From Mesostigma viride (taxonomy: Eukaryota; Streptophyta; Mesostigmatophyceae; Mesostigmatales; Mesostigmataceae), in the NCBI GenBank assembly GCA_009746045.1, contig RPFO01000065.1:1946484-2010483 (forward strand): a DNA stretch of 64,000 nucleotides, given 5' to 3'. Positions 11,993 to 23,214 of the stretch are shown piece by piece; positions within the stretch are counted from its first letter, which is position 1, and every line of letters begins with the position of its first letter. The notes under the pieces were generated by a model. That model did no database searches and had not been told where the DNA came from. It was given only the letters and a program-made list of their open reading frames with translations. The position numbers and the translations under genes are program-made.

Positions 11993-13398
11993 ATGAGCAA
12001 ACGCCCATCGACGCAACGCAGCCTGACTGACGGCTGCGCTCGGCAATGAAAATACGTCTGCAGCTTCGGCTGCAGCTTCGCCATCAGGTCCGGCAGGCGG
12101 CAGTGACACTAGCCGCGCACTGGTAGTCGCCCAGCACCCTCCTGGGCTTCATGCCTCGCCCTCAGCCTCGCCTGATCCCAAGCGCAGTCGCTCAGACGAA
12201 CCTGGCTGGTCTGAGCGAGATTTTGACGTTGATCGGCTTTTTGCCACCTTCGACATCAACAGGCTTGCCTTTTTCGAAATGCCACGCCATAAGTTACTGG
12301 AGCTCGTGTTTTACGGGTCCCACGCCTCACTGCTGGCCCTGTGCGAGCAGTTCCATTCCAGAACCCACCTTTTCCGCAACGGAGCTGACGGCAAGTTTTC
12401 CGATCGCGCAGCTGACGCCCCCACTTCGGCCAATATGGCCGGCTGGCCTCGCCCCCGCCTTCAGCTCGCAGCTCTCTTTACCATCACTAAGCGCTCGGCC
12501 TTCGACCTTTTGCAACCCTGCCCCGTTACCGAAGCCACCTTCCTCCGCCACCTCCACGACGCCTTCTCACAGCACGTGTCGCCCATTGCTGCCAATGTGC
12601 GCACGCTGGCTGCTGAGCTCCCCACCATCCCCACCGCCACCGCCGCCCTCCTCGCCTCCAGCCCCCCCCCCCCCTTCGCCTCCACCGACTCCATCACCGC
12701 CCAGCTCCGCGACATCGACCAGCGTCTTAAGGACAACGCCATTGCTATCGAGGTTCTGCAGAACACCGCAGGCCTCACCGCCCAGGCGGTGAAGGACATT
12801 GCCGCCAAGCCAGCCCCGGCTGGCCTGGCCGGCGATGCTCCTCCCATCACCACCTGGGCGGACATGCTTAAGCAACACACCACCTCCACCACCTCCGCCG
12901 TCGCAGCCCAGCTCCAACGGCAGACGCTTGACCTCCGCGAGGAGGCCGAGCTCGCCAAGCGCAGCCTCAACGTCATTGTCAAGAATCTCAAGATGGAGGA
13001 AGGTGAGAATTCCGAGAAGCTTGCGCGTGCTTTTGAGAGAGAAATCCTTGATCGCATGGGCCTTACTGGTGAGATCGAGCTGGCCGCCCACCGCCTTCCC
13101 CGCGCGCGGGGTAAGGCAGGGCCGCCCCCGCTCCTTCTCACCTTTAAGACCCCGGCGGACAAGATTTCTTTTCTCAGACGCCGCAAGCGGCTCGAGAAGA
13201 GTCACTCTCTTCACCCTTGACGACGACTTGACCCTGGCGCAGCAACAACGGCGACGGGAGCTATGGCCGACCTACCTCCAGCTCCGGCAGACCAAGGCGG
13301 GCCAGCCGGTGTACTGGAAGTGGGCGGCCATCTACGTCGGCCACAAGCCCTGGCAGGCGACCCCCGCGGCCCCAGCGACTCCAGCAGCCCCAGCTTAG
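11993..13398 (+). pseudogene. LINE ORF1-like protein, frameshifted
   Basis: The start is chosen by comparison with the 41.3-kb copy (MSKRPSTQRSL here, MANKRASTQRSL there). Extra bases just after it shift the frame, and a second shift lies at about 13200. The longest open part (12279-13220) holds an N-terminal region, a proline-rich linker, then a predicted coiled-coil-like stretch (QRLKDNAIAIEVLQN). After that comes the ORF1p-like core (EREILDRMGLTGEIELAAHR, GPPPLLLTFKTPADK) and, after the shift, a C-terminal domain beginning TLDDDLTLAQQQRRREL. In LINE-1-type elements ORF1p binds the element RNA and helps integration. This copy is broken in at least two places. Confidence 0.7.
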
Positions 13399-13775
13399 GG
13401 GAATACAGCAGTAGTAGTGTAGAATAGATAGACCGTGGCCATGTGCATGTACGCCTCCTAGAGGCCCTATTCCAGCTAAGCCACGCGCTTTATTTAATCA
13501 TGTACATGTGTGCCTATGATGAGCCACCCTCCAGCTAGATGATGCCTAGCTTTATTTAGTTATGCTGTGCCCATGCAGGGAGTACCTCTCTGCTGAGACG
13601 CCATGCCCTAGCTTCTTTGTATATAGCTATGCTGATCTTCCCCCCCATGACAGGCTCCCCCTTCGCTGGGCATAGCTTGAAGATCATGGGGATGCACGTG
13701 CCCTGGTGCACCTAGAGCAAGGGTCCTTTACATCCCCACCCTTGCAGGAAGTAGCTTAGGATGTATGATAGGCCA

Positions 13776-13855
13776 TATGCCCCCTCTCAAGGGCTATGTG
13801 CTACATATACTCCCAACGGAGTTATGTTACAATTCAATTCAATTCAATTCATGGG
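13776..13855 (+). repeat. LINE 3' end: stem-loop plus (ATTCA)n tail
   Basis: The sequence ATGTGCTACATATACTCCC, AAC, GGAGTTATGT can fold into a hairpin (ACTCC with GGAGT). It is followed by four copies of ATTCA/AATTC. The same hairpin with different short-repeat tails occurs at 39.92, 40.18, 49.32 and 58.73 kb. Confidence 0.75.
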
Positions 13856-13899
13856 CCCCGTACGATTGCGTATTGCGTATGCCTGTTCACTGGGTGGGG

Positions 13900-14585
13900 A
13901 GCTCAGCAGCCAGCTTACGACCCAAAGCTTGCATTTCGCAAGCGAGGGGCGTCACGTGCTGTGGAGGCGGAGGAGGGCGAATTCGGTCAAGGGGACGGGT
14001 TGCCAGAGGTCCGCGGAACAGCGTTGAAGGATGGAAAAGAGGGCGGCAAGCTGAAGGCGCGGTCGCGACCAGCCAGACAGGTCAGCCGAGCGGAGCTGAA
14101 ACTGGCCGTCAGACTGGCTGCGGAAGCATTTGTGGCGTTGGAGGCGCTGGCACAGGTCAAGAAGGGAGGCATACGACCCATAAAACAGGAGCTCCAGTAT
14201 CCGGATGTGTGGCCTGTCGAAATAGCCGGGTCTGTTGACGTCGAAGGTGGAAATTAACTCGTCAACGTCAAAGTCGACATCAGACCAGCTAGGTTCGGTT
14301 GGGCGGCTGCGTTTGGGCTCGGGCGAGGCTGAAGGCGAGGCAGGAAGCCCGGGAGGGGGCTGGGCGACCACCAGTGCGCGCTGCCCTAGTGTCACCGCTG
14401 CCTGCCGGACCTAGCTGAGGGCGAAGCTGCAGCCGGAGCTGCAGACGCATTTTCATTGCCAAGCGCAGCCGTCAGGCTGCGTTGCGTCGATAAGCGTTTG
14501 CTCATCGTATATTGCGTAATAGCGTCGGAAAATTATATCAGCATGTGCGTCTTAGAAAGACGAAGCGATTGTGACACATCAGTCC
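13900..14585 (-). pseudogene. LINE ORF1-like N-terminal part, inverted copy (b)
   Basis: Read on the minus strand, the shared 5' region ends at an ATG at 14505 (MSKRLSTQRSLTAALGNEN). A small indel follows, and the open frame resumes at 14395 with ALVVAQPPPGLPASPSASPE and continues to 13952 (LLFYGSYASLLDLCQRLQ, GWSRPRLQLAALFSI). It matches the N-terminal half of copy (a), which lies on the opposite strand immediately to the left, so the two copies converge. The ORF1p core and C-terminal domain are missing. Confidence 0.7.
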
Positions 14586-15769
14586 GGCGCCGCGCCTTGC
14601 ACGCCCCGGTAATTCCCGCGCGAAAGTTGACGAAATTCGGTGCGCGCGTACGTGCAATGTTGACTGAAATTCGGTGTGCACGGCTATGGTAGCTGAAAAT
14701 TTATTGCTCACGGAATACGAAGCCATTGTGTACCGGATTTCGCTTGTTCGAACGGCATTGTCATAGGGAAAAATAATATTCACAAAAAAACTCGCGACAC
14801 GCTGCTGTATTGGGTGTGAACGAGGACAAGGACGCAGTTGGCGCAGTTTTTGCTCGCCGTCCGACCAGCCCCGTGCATCTTTAAGGTAAGGTCTCATTGC
14901 CCAAACTACTTGACGGTGGAAGCGAACACGTTCTACCAGTTCCTAACATCATTTCAAAGAAACCCAGCGATGGATTTCCCTTAATTTTGCGTTTCCGATT
15001 TTTACGCCCCTTCCGCGAAAAAGTGAGAATTATAGGAGCGCTGACAGGGGCAACACTGCATGTCGTGCTTTTAATCGCTTTTACGTCTTTTCTTGCAGCT
15101 ATATGACTTCCCTTGGGCGCAGCAACATCGCCCGGTGTTTATCCTGCGTGCGGGGCTTGCTCGCCCCGTCCGGAGTGTGCTCGGGGTGCGGGAAAAACCA
15201 CAGCTACTGGTTTATAACGTCGACAACCGCCCATTTTCTGGTCATTAACCGGCGTATTCTTGTGGTTTAAGTTGGTTGGAGACCCATCCAGGGTCCACAT
15301 GGGTCCTCAGAGATAGAGGATCTTGTACAGATTACTACAATATACTTTATTGTAGTATTGGGCCAATGGCTGTACTTCACTAGTACTCGCCAATGCATGG
15401 GATAACGCCACGTAGAATGTGTGGGCGTCTCCCAGGCCTCCACGTCACCGGCTGGTCAAGGGCCGGTGTAGTCCTGTCAATAGGACTGAGCCGACTATCG
15501 GCCTATCATGTATGCGCATCTGCCTTGGTACCTCCTAGAGGATTCTAGAAGTATCTAACACGCGGCATGCACTGAACTACATGGAATGCATGTCCACGTA
15601 GGATATTCAGCAAGACTGATGAGGGTGCCAAGCGCAACAGGTTCTTATGCGCAACGAAGACGAACTATGCAAAAACAACAACAACGTATGAGAACAATAA
15701 ACACAACGTTCATTTCATGCTTTCTGATTTATATCGCATTCCATTTATTTGCAACTTGTATTCATTTCG
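14586..15769. other. leader or flank of the copia-like element; no gene
   Basis: No convincing open frame. It lies directly before gag, so part may be the 5' LTR and leader. I could not match it to the 3' flank (21066-21229) as a terminal repeat, nor find a primer-binding site complementary to an initiator tRNA. Confidence 0.4.
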
Positions 15770-15870
15770 ATGTCTTCGGACGATGATCTTTCAGAGCCGA
15801 GGTCTGGCCCTGGTGAGCACGGACCGGCTCAGTTTTCTGTCGACCCTGGCCCAGGCGAGCACAGGGATGA

Positions 15871-17013
15871 CAATAAAGATATGTCCGACCAGCCCCGGGA
15901 GGAGGGCTGCGGGCAGGGAAGTACTATAGTAGTGACAACCAGCGTGCGCGTGATAAGGTGCTTCGGCGAGAGACCTTGCTTCAGGAGGCGAAGCTGCTGT
16001 CGGCAATCAAGAAATGGGTTCCAGCCCCGCTGGTACCTGGTGCTATTCAAGCAGACCGGGATCGCTTTGTAACCTCTCTTGGGCCGTTTTTCCGCAGGCT
16101 CGCGGGCAACCGAGACATCATTCCGGACTGGCTGGAGTTTCTTCGTGGAACTCCGCTGGGAGACCGCGAGAAAAACCACCCAGAGTGGATTTCGCTGCTG
16201 GATAGAGCACAGCGTCTGCGGTGGTCGCCGTTCGAGTTTCTGCGCCGAGCGAGGGAGACTTTTCTTCGTTCTATCACTACCAAAACCTGCGACGAGATCG
16301 AGGAATTTGTAGATGCAAAGCCAAAGCCCGGGCAGACCATCATCGAGCACCTCAACTCTTACTACGACACGCTGGAGAAGCAGGGGCTCCGGTGGCCTGA
16401 CGAGGCGGTGAATCTCCGATGGATCCAAAACTGTGCTTTATCCGAATCCGAGAAGCGGAATATGGTCGCCAACTGCCGCGGTTACCTGAGCGACACTCAC
16501 CGATGCAGAGCTCACCTCAAGGAGCTCCTGACGAACCAAACCCGTGTTTCCAAAGAAGGAGGTGCCGCGGAGGTGCCTCGTGTCGCCATGGTGATGGAGC
16601 AGCAACGGGAAATCTTCTGCTACAACTGCGGGCAGCCCGGGCACACACGCCGCGCATGTAAGGGTAAGGTTGTCGCTAATTCTGAGTGCTTCCCTCCCTG
16701 CACTTTCTGTAATAGGACTAACCATCTGGCTAAGGATTGCTACTTTCGCAAGTGCAAGTCTTGTGGCAATTCTGGTCATGATGCGTCTGCCTGCAGGAGT
16801 AAGGCTGGCGCTGGACCCAAGGATACCCAGATGGAGGTCCTCAAGCTGCTGCAGCAGATCTCCCAAGCCGTCAAGAGCGGTGCCCTTCGTGGTGGTGACG
16901 CTTCTCAGCCGCGTGGTGGTGACGCTTCCCAGCCGCGTGGTGGTGATGCTTCTCAGCCGCGGGGTGGCAATAACTCTCATGGCCGCAAGAGGAAGCAGCA
17001 GCAGAAAAACTAG
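15871..17013 (+). pseudogene. copia-like gag with three CCHC zinc knuckles
   Basis: The nucleocapsid part carries three consecutive CCHC knuckles at about 16615-16795: CYNCGQPGHTRRAC, CTFCNRTNHLAKDC and CKSCGNSGHDASAC. Upstream is a helical capsid-like region (WLEFLRGTPLGDREKNHPEW, LNSYYDTLEKQGLRWPDE). The C-terminus has three copies of a 9-residue GGDASQPRG repeat before a basic tail (GRKRKQQQKN). A plausible start, ATG at 15770 (MSSDDDLSEPRSGPGEHG), is in another frame, and a stop at about 15871 separates the two, so one frameshift breaks the N-terminus. Gag would package element RNA into particles. Confidence 0.85.
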
Positions 17014-17051
17014 ATGATCCTCTCTGTTTATATAACCCCTACAGCGTCCTC

Positions 17052-18500
17052 ATGGACGTTGATGAGAGTGGTTTCATGGCAGATGAGGCCTGCCAGGTGG
17101 TAGGGGCTCCAGCAGTAACCCCTACTGACCGTAAAGCTGCCCCAGTGAGCAGCAGTAAAAATGCCCCTGTTTGTGGCATTCCTATCCATGCCTGGATTAA
17201 AAAGAGTACCCCAGAGGGAACTCTTTCTGTAAATAATACATGTGGATCTGCTCCTGGTTGTAGACAGATGCCACACGGTGTTGCCCAGGTGAGCAACATA
17301 TCTGTGAACAATACATGTGGTGCAGCTCCTGGTTGTAGCCAAGCACCCATTGATATTGTTAACAGTCAAGCTCCTCAGAGCAATAATCCTTGTTATATTG
17401 ATAATAAAAACTTGGACTCTTGCTCTGCCAGGAACGTGGATGATCGTCCATGTCCTGAAGAGCCTGAGCCTAATGATTGTATTAATCTTAGGACTCTGGC
17501 TAAGAGTTTGCATGATGCCTGTGGCCATGGAAACAATGCCATTAGGCTTGTTCAAGCCATTAATAACAAGGCTCTCTGGCAGGCTTATCAAGACGTCAGA
17601 GAACATTGTGTGTGCCAATTGTGTGCTAACAAGCCTTCCAAACGTCATGCAAAGCATCCTGCAGATGGTAGAGGTAATCTACAAGCTGATATCCTCTACT
17701 TCACCAATTACAGGCAGTTGCCTTACTTGGTGCCTGTGGATGAATGGTCAGGCTACATTGGAATTGAACCTATGGCAGCAATGGATGAGAATACGCTCCA
17801 TGCCGCTGTTCTTGTTATTCTGCAGAAGTTTGCAGTTATTCACAAGCTGCAGATGGACTTGCAGTTCAACTGCCTGACCAAATACTCTGATCTGCCTTTC
17901 CTAAGGATTGTGGGTCGTGAAGATCACCAAGCCCAAGGCAAGGTTGACAGATATATACAGGAGCTCCCAGTTATCGGGTTTTTCCTTATGTTGCATGCCT
18001 ATCTCACCTCCGTAATCTATCATTCTCAATGAAGATATATACAGGAGCTTAAGAAGTTGGTAATATCCGGGGATTATCCTGAGATGTTTAAACCAACTTT
18101 TGCTGTCAGGTGTTTGGGTGCTGCAAAAGTGGAAAACACCATGAACAACCGTTTTCATACTTCAAGGTGCGTGGTGTTCCACGGCTGGTCTCACCTCGTG
18201 GACTAGCAGGTGGCCTCTACCCTGATGACATCATGCAGGCATGGAGTAAGCAGAGGTGGGCACAGTATGCTCATCCCTGTGAAAAGGATAAACAGAGAGG
18301 AGAATCATTAAAATTTAAGGCACTGGGAGACCAGGTGATCTTCCACAAAGAAAATGCTCCTGGTAAACGTGGTTATTGGCAGGGTCCAGGGACCATAACC
18401 TCAGTTGACCTGGAGATGAAAACTGCTGATGTGGTCTGGAATGGGACCACTTATCATCTGGCTTGGAATAGATTGAAGAGAGATCCAATGAACGTTCAAG
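17052..18500 (+). pseudogene. copia-like integrase, frameshifted
   Basis: The first open part (17052-18032) has a Cys-rich N-terminal region with an imperfect repeat (SVNNTCGSAPGC and SVNNTCGAAPGC). It continues with the HHCC zinc finger (LAKSLHDACGH then CVCQLC) and the start of the rve fold (LQADILYFTNYRQLPYLV, VDEWSGYIG). The segment holding the second acidic residue looks shortened. The third is near GREDHQAQGKVDRYIQEL, followed by a stop at 18030. The C-terminal module continues in another frame from 18110 (GDQVIFHKENAPGKRGYW, GPGTITSVD, TTYHLAWNRLKRDP). Integrase would insert the cDNA; this copy is broken. Confidence 0.75.
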
Positions 18501-18516
18501 AAAATCCCCTGGAAAT

Positions 18517-19470
18517 ATGGCCCCTGAAGAGGCACTTGGATCTCCCAATCTTTCCTGTCCACCTTTGGCCAGTGAACAGGCTGGACTCCAACTACCAGAA
18601 AGGGCGGCCTCCCATCAACTGGAGCCTACTACTCAGCAAGCTCAGCCTAAGACATTGACTGGGATATCACAGGATGATATGGATGAAGCTGACTTGTTGG
18701 ATAATAGGGTGTCTGATCAGCACCGGAAGCTCCGGCCGTTGGAACATGGGCTTGAGACCCCTGGGCAGGTGGATAACATATTTCAGTCTGAACAGCCAAA
18801 GCTTGGATCCAATTACCCTGGTAATAAGCCATTGCCCTTGGAGACTGATGGGATTCCAGCCCAAGGAAGACAAGCTGAGGAGGGGTTGTCCAGGTTGAAC
18901 ACTCAGCTCGGCAAGAGAGGCAATCCTCAAGAGCTTCGGGATATTGTAAAGAAGCTCAAGCCCTCACTAAAGATTGCCAAAATAACTTCTCTTCTAGAGA
19001 AGGGCATGGACCTTGATGGCTTTGATGTGGATACCAAAGCAGAGGTCTCTGTCACCTCGCCCTTTAATGCTTTGCTGGATAAGTATTCCCTTGAACCCAG
19101 TCCATGGACTATTGTCCAAGACTTTGCGGGTAACACTGATCATCAAGTTCTTGGGAATATCACTATCCCATTCTTGGGTGAGTCTTTGACACTTTGTGTT
19201 GTTGATGGCTATAAGGGACCCACTCTCATTGGCCAGCCATTCTTGGTGACTCCCGGTGTTACCATTGTTGATGGCCCCAATAACACAAAGAGTCTCCTAA
19301 AAACCCATTGTGACCCAATTCCTCTGGAATCATTCAGATGTCTCTTGCCTCTTGAAATGTTCCAGAAGGCAAATTGGAAGACCGCCTGTGTCGGTTCAAT
19401 AAAAGGAGCAGAATGGGGAAGGGATATACCCCCAGCTTCTGAGCTGGTAGAACCGCCCAGCTCAGTGTGA
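18517..19470 (+). pseudogene. retropepsin-like domain placed after integrase
   Basis: After a linker of about 150 residues, the frame reads FDVDTKAEVSVTSPFNALL, SLEPSPWTIVQDFAG, DHQVLGNITIPF and GPTLIGQPFLVTPGVTIVDG. This is the retropepsin pattern: D-S/T-G-A, then a flap region, then an I-L-G-like strand before F-L. The catalytic D-T-G is D-T-K here, so it is inactive. Retropepsin normally lies between gag and integrase in copia elements; here it is between integrase and RT. The open frame ends 4 nt into the RT frame. Confidence 0.65.
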
Positions 19471-21065
19471 CTTCTCTTGGTCTCACAAAAAGGTCATTTG
19501 CTGCTCATAGCCCCATGTCCTTTGATGATGTAGACCTGGATTGTCACACTTTCGCTGGCCTTGAGGCCTGGCGAGTAGCATTGGCGCGTGCGCTCCAGGA
19601 GTGGCAAACGCTGGATGTTTTTGAAGGCATTTCAGAACCTCCACCCAATGCTCAAATGCTTCAGTTGCGTTTTGTATGCAAGATGAAGAGCAAGCTTGGT
19701 GAGCCTCCCATACCAAACGCACGTCCAGTCGTGACCCAGTTCCATGGTACTACAGACTTTGATAAGGAGGAGCTGTACACTCCTGGCCTGTCACATCCTG
19801 TTCTCAGGCTTATTCTTAGTCTGTACCTTGGTGCTTTGGACTATGGCTTGGATTATGGAGCAGAAATTGATGACTTCACCAGGGCCTTTTTGCATGGTGA
19901 TCCTCAGGTGGCCAGAGCCACTTGGCAAGCTCAAAGACCCTGTTGTGTTAAGACCCCAGCATGCTGGATAGCTGAAGTAGGTCATCCCTACATGCAGCCT
20001 AAAGTGGGCTGGGAAGGACTGGTCAGCAGTCCAGTCATCTGGTATGAAACCATTGCTCCTGCCATCCAGGAGAGATGTCAGATGCAACAATCTCATCTTG
20101 CTTATTGTCTCTTTGTGGGGCAATCCAAAGGACAACCCACCTGGGCTACCTTACATGGAGATGATATGCAACGCATTGGTCCCAAGGGATGGTTGAATGA
20201 GACCTATAAAAGGCTCAATGACAAGTCCCCTATTGGTACCAGAGCATGGTTTAGTAAAAACAGCCAGGTACCTTACTGTGGCATTGGCTGTACCCTTTTC
20301 CAGGATGACAAAGGATGGCATCTTAAGCTGCAATCGGCGAAGGGGTATAAAGAAAAAGTAATAACTCAGTTGCCCAAGAGAGTAACTGAGGAGAATGCCC
20401 CTACGGTTAAAGGTCAACTGGGTTGGCTGGCTGCCACAACTAACCCTGACCTGGCAGTACAGAGTAGGATGCCAGACTCTGTTGTTGTAGGAGAAGGAAG
20501 GAGGCGCCTGGAGAGCTGCCTCAATGAATCTCCTGACTTGGTGTTGTCCGGTGTAGACTGGCATGGGCGCATCATCATAGACGCCTACACAGATGCTAGC
20601 CAAGAGTCTAGATCTGCCAACAAGATTGGTGCCAGAGCCGGATGCCTGATCACCATCAGGAATGAAGGCAAACAGCCCTCGTTGGTATACTGGTCCAGTA
20701 ACCTTCAGAGGAGGCGGTTTGCTGGCATTGACACCGCTGAGTGCAGGGCATACGCCATGTGCATTCGCGATGCCATATACATAAGAGAGCTACTCTTATG
20801 GTGTCTGAGTCAGATAAGACCTCAACCCGTGATTGATGTCAGGGTTTATTGTGATAATAAGCCCGTGGTCTCTTTTATCAAGAATGAGAGGGCCACTACT
20901 ACTGACTTGGACTACCTTGTGGCAAAGGAGTTGTCCAGCCACTGTATAACCATACATCTGCCAGGACACTCAAATCCTGCTGATGCTATGACCAAGCTTC
21001 CACGACTGGCCCTTAATGGGTACCAGTTGCTGCGGTCCATGATGGCTGGGAAACCCTTGTCATGA
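19467..21065 (+). CDS. copia-like reverse transcriptase and RNase H
   Basis: A 532-residue open frame with no stop. Near the N-terminus FVCKMKSKLGEPPIPNARPV corresponds to the copia RT start (K.RLVAKG region). EIDDFTRAFLHGDPQ carries the first catalytic Asp, as in copia QMDVKTAFLHG. The Y-V-D-D box is replaced by LHGDDMQ. RNase H follows with the four acidic positions: IDAYTDAS, AECRAYAMCI, VRVYCDNKPVV and NPADAMTK. It copies element RNA and degrades the template. There is no ATG at the start; the frame joins the upstream ORF by overlap, so translation would need a frameshift or it is a decayed polyprotein. The altered YVDD box argues against activity. Confidence 0.85.
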   Translation: MTSLGLTKRSFAAHSPMSFDDVDLDCHTFAGLEAWRVALARALQEWQTLDVFEGISEPPPNAQMLQLRFVCKMKSKLGEPPIPNARPVVTQFHGTTDFDKEELYTPGLSHPVLRLILSLYLGALDYGLDYGAEIDDFTRAFLHGDPQVARATWQAQRPCCVKTPACWIAEVGHPYMQPKVGWEGLVSSPVIWYETIAPAIQERCQMQQSHLAYCLFVGQSKGQPTWATLHGDDMQRIGPKGWLNETYKRLNDKSPIGTRAWFSKNSQVPYCGIGCTLFQDDKGWHLKLQSAKGYKEKVITQLPKRVTEENAPTVKGQLGWLAATTNPDLAVQSRMPDSVVVGEGRRRLESCLNESPDLVLSGVDWHGRIIIDAYTDASQESRSANKIGARAGCLITIRNEGKQPSLVYWSSNLQRRRFAGIDTAECRAYAMCIRDAIYIRELLLWCLSQIRPQPVIDVRVYCDNKPVVSFIKNERATTTDLDYLVAKELSSHCITIHLPGHSNPADAMTKLPRLALNGYQLLRSMMAGKPLS

Positions 21066-21229
21066 GGAGTAATCTGGGAGCCTGAGCCTAATGCTCCTCC
21101 TGTAGGTTTTTATCCCCCTGGAGGTTTTGTCCTCTCTGGAGAAGAGGTTTTCCTTCAGATTTGGGTTTTCCCTACAGCAGGTTACACCAACCATGCAATG
21201 ATGAGATGCAAGCTCCATAAGACCCAAGT

Positions 21230-22438
21230 GAGGGAGGGAGGGGAGGGAGGGAGGGAGGGAGGGAGGGAGGGAGGAGGGAGGGAGGAGGGAGGGAGGGAGG
21301 GAGGGAGGGAGGGAGGGAGGGAGGGAGGGGGAGGAGGGAGGGAGGGAGGGAGGGAGGGAGGGAGGGAGGAGGGAGGGAGGGAGGGAGGAGGGAGGGAGGG
21401 AGGGAGGGAGGGAGGGAGGGAGGGAGGAGGGAGGGAGGGAGGGAGGGAGGGAGGAGGGAGGAGGGAGGGAGGAGGGAGGGAGGGAGGGAGGGAGGAGGGA
21501 GGGAGGGAGGGAGGGAGGGAGGGAGGGAGGGAGGAGGAGGGAGGGAGGGAGGGAGGGAGGGAGGGAGGAGGGAGGGAGGGAGGGAGGGAGGGAGGGAGGA
21601 GGAGGGAGGGAGGGAGGGAGGAGGGAGGGAGGGAGGAGGGAGGGAGGAGGGAGGGAGGGAGGGAGGGAGGGAGGGAGGAGGGAGGGAGGAGAGGGAGGAG
21701 GGAGGGAGGGAGGGAGGGAGGGAGGAGGGAGGGAGGGAGGGAGGGAGGGAGGAGGAGGAGGGAGGGAGGGAGGAGGGAGGAGGGAGGGAGGGAGGGAGGG
21801 AGGGAGGGAGGGAGGAGGGAGGGAGGGAGGGAGGGAGGGAGGAGGGAGGAGGAGGGAGGGAGGGAGGGAGGGAGGGAGGAGGGAGGGAGGGAGGGAGGAG
21901 GAGGAGGGAGGGAGGGAGGAGGGAGGGAGGGAGGGAGGAGGAGGGAGGGAGGAGGAGAGGAGGGAGGGAGGGAGGGAGGGAGGGAGGGAGGGAGGGAGGG
22001 AGGGAGGGAGGGAGGGAGGGAGGGAGGGAGGGAGGAGGGAGGGAGGGAGGGAGGGAGGAGGATCGAGGGAGGGAGGGAGGGAGGGAGGGAGGAGGGAGGG
22101 AGGGAGGGAGGGAGGGAGGAGGGAGGGAGGGAGGGAGGGAGAGGAGGGAGGGAGGGAGGGAGGGAGGGAGGGAGGGAGGAGGGAGGAGGGAGGGAGGAGG
22201 GAGGGAGGGAGGGAGGGAGGGAGGGAGGGAGGGGGAGGGAGGGAGGGAGGGAGGGAGGGAGGGAGGGAGGGAGGGAGGGAGGGAGGGAGGGAGGGAGGGA
22301 GGGAGGGAGGGAGGAGGGAGGAGGGAGGGAGGGAGGGAGGGAGGGAGGAGGGAGGGAGGGAGGGAGGGAGGGAGGAGGGAGGGAGGGAGGGAGGGAGGGA
22401 GGGAGGGAGGGAGGGAGGGAGCCAGGGAGGGAGGGAGG
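21230..22438 (+). repeat. 1.2-kb GGGA/GGGAGGA homopurine microsatellite
   Basis: About 1.2 kb of (GGGA)n interspersed with GGA units, almost pure purine on the plus strand; one interruption reads GATCGAG near 22062 and another GCCAGG near 22422. Long open frames on both strands here (Gly-Arg-Glu or Pro-Ser-Leu repeats) are artefacts of the repeat. The strand can form G-quadruplexes and triplex DNA. Confidence 0.97.
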
Positions 22439-22444
22439 GTATGA

Positions 22445-22790
<346 letters not shown>

Positions 22791-22799
22791 CTGCTTAGG

Positions 22800-23054
22800 C
22801 GTTGGAGCACACGCATGCACTGGAGGAAGGGGCCGGGTGATGAAAACCCAGACCAACTGTCGCACCCACCCCTCCACCTTCACCAAGCGTATAAAGGCCA
22901 AGCGTGCCATGGGGGTACGGTAGCGGACGCAAGTCACCAACGTCAGGGTGCTCACCAGGCTGGTGGATGAGAAGATGGGGGCAGGCCCCTGTCAGATGCA
23001 GAGAAGAAGAAAAGGAAAAGGATGCAGCAGGGCCGTGAGAACGTGCCCCCGGGT
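22800..23054. other. unique spacer before the duplicated block
   Basis: No recognisable gene. Its right edge at 23054/23055 is where similarity to the other side of the N gap begins. Confidence 0.5.
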
Positions 23055-23214
23055 GTGGCATTAGCCACTATATAGCTAGCTAGCTGGCTAGAGCTGTGTT
23101 ATTAATGCATTGTACTATAGGCATGTGCCCCCAAGTATGCCTTCCTGCATTGTAAATATGATGCATAATGTAATGATGTGTTGTTTGGAACCTTCTGTAC
23201 ACCAAGGTGGAATG

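Larger units (their letters stand above)
11845..13855 (+). mobile_element. ORF1-only LINE-like element (copy a)
   Basis: It runs from a 5' region shared with three other places (ATAACTTTCACGTTTGAGCA at 11885, repeated near 41195 and inverted near 24190) through an ORF1 to a 3' end with a stem-loop and an (ATTCA)n tail at about 13830-13853. Only about 380 bp separate the ORF1 stop from the 3' stem-loop, so there is no room for a reverse transcriptase. The copy at 41.2-43.0 kb has the same layout. This suggests a non-autonomous family that kept ORF1 only, comparable to HAL1 elements of mammals. Confidence 0.65.
15770..21229 (+). mobile_element. copia-like LTR retrotransposon, internal region
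   Basis: Five recognisable parts lie in one orientation over 5.3 kb: gag with three zinc knuckles, integrase, retropepsin, reverse transcriptase and RNase H. RNase H at the C-terminus directly after RT, and integrase upstream of RT, place it in Ty1/copia (Pseudoviridae-type order), but the protease follows integrase instead of preceding it. Pol lies in four frames, so the copy is probably dead. No LTRs were found; the 3' side runs into a GGGA microsatellite about 165 bp after the RNase H stop. Confidence 0.8.

Noticed and set aside
15600-15670. Hammerhead ribozyme (CTGATGAG), as in retrozymes or Penelope-like elements
   Set aside because: CTGATGAG near 15617 is not followed by a stem II and a GAAA in the right place. 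Similar hits near 4362 (CTGATGAG) and 6120 (CCGATGAG with a GAGCTAAAAATTAGCTC hairpin) also lack the conserved core.
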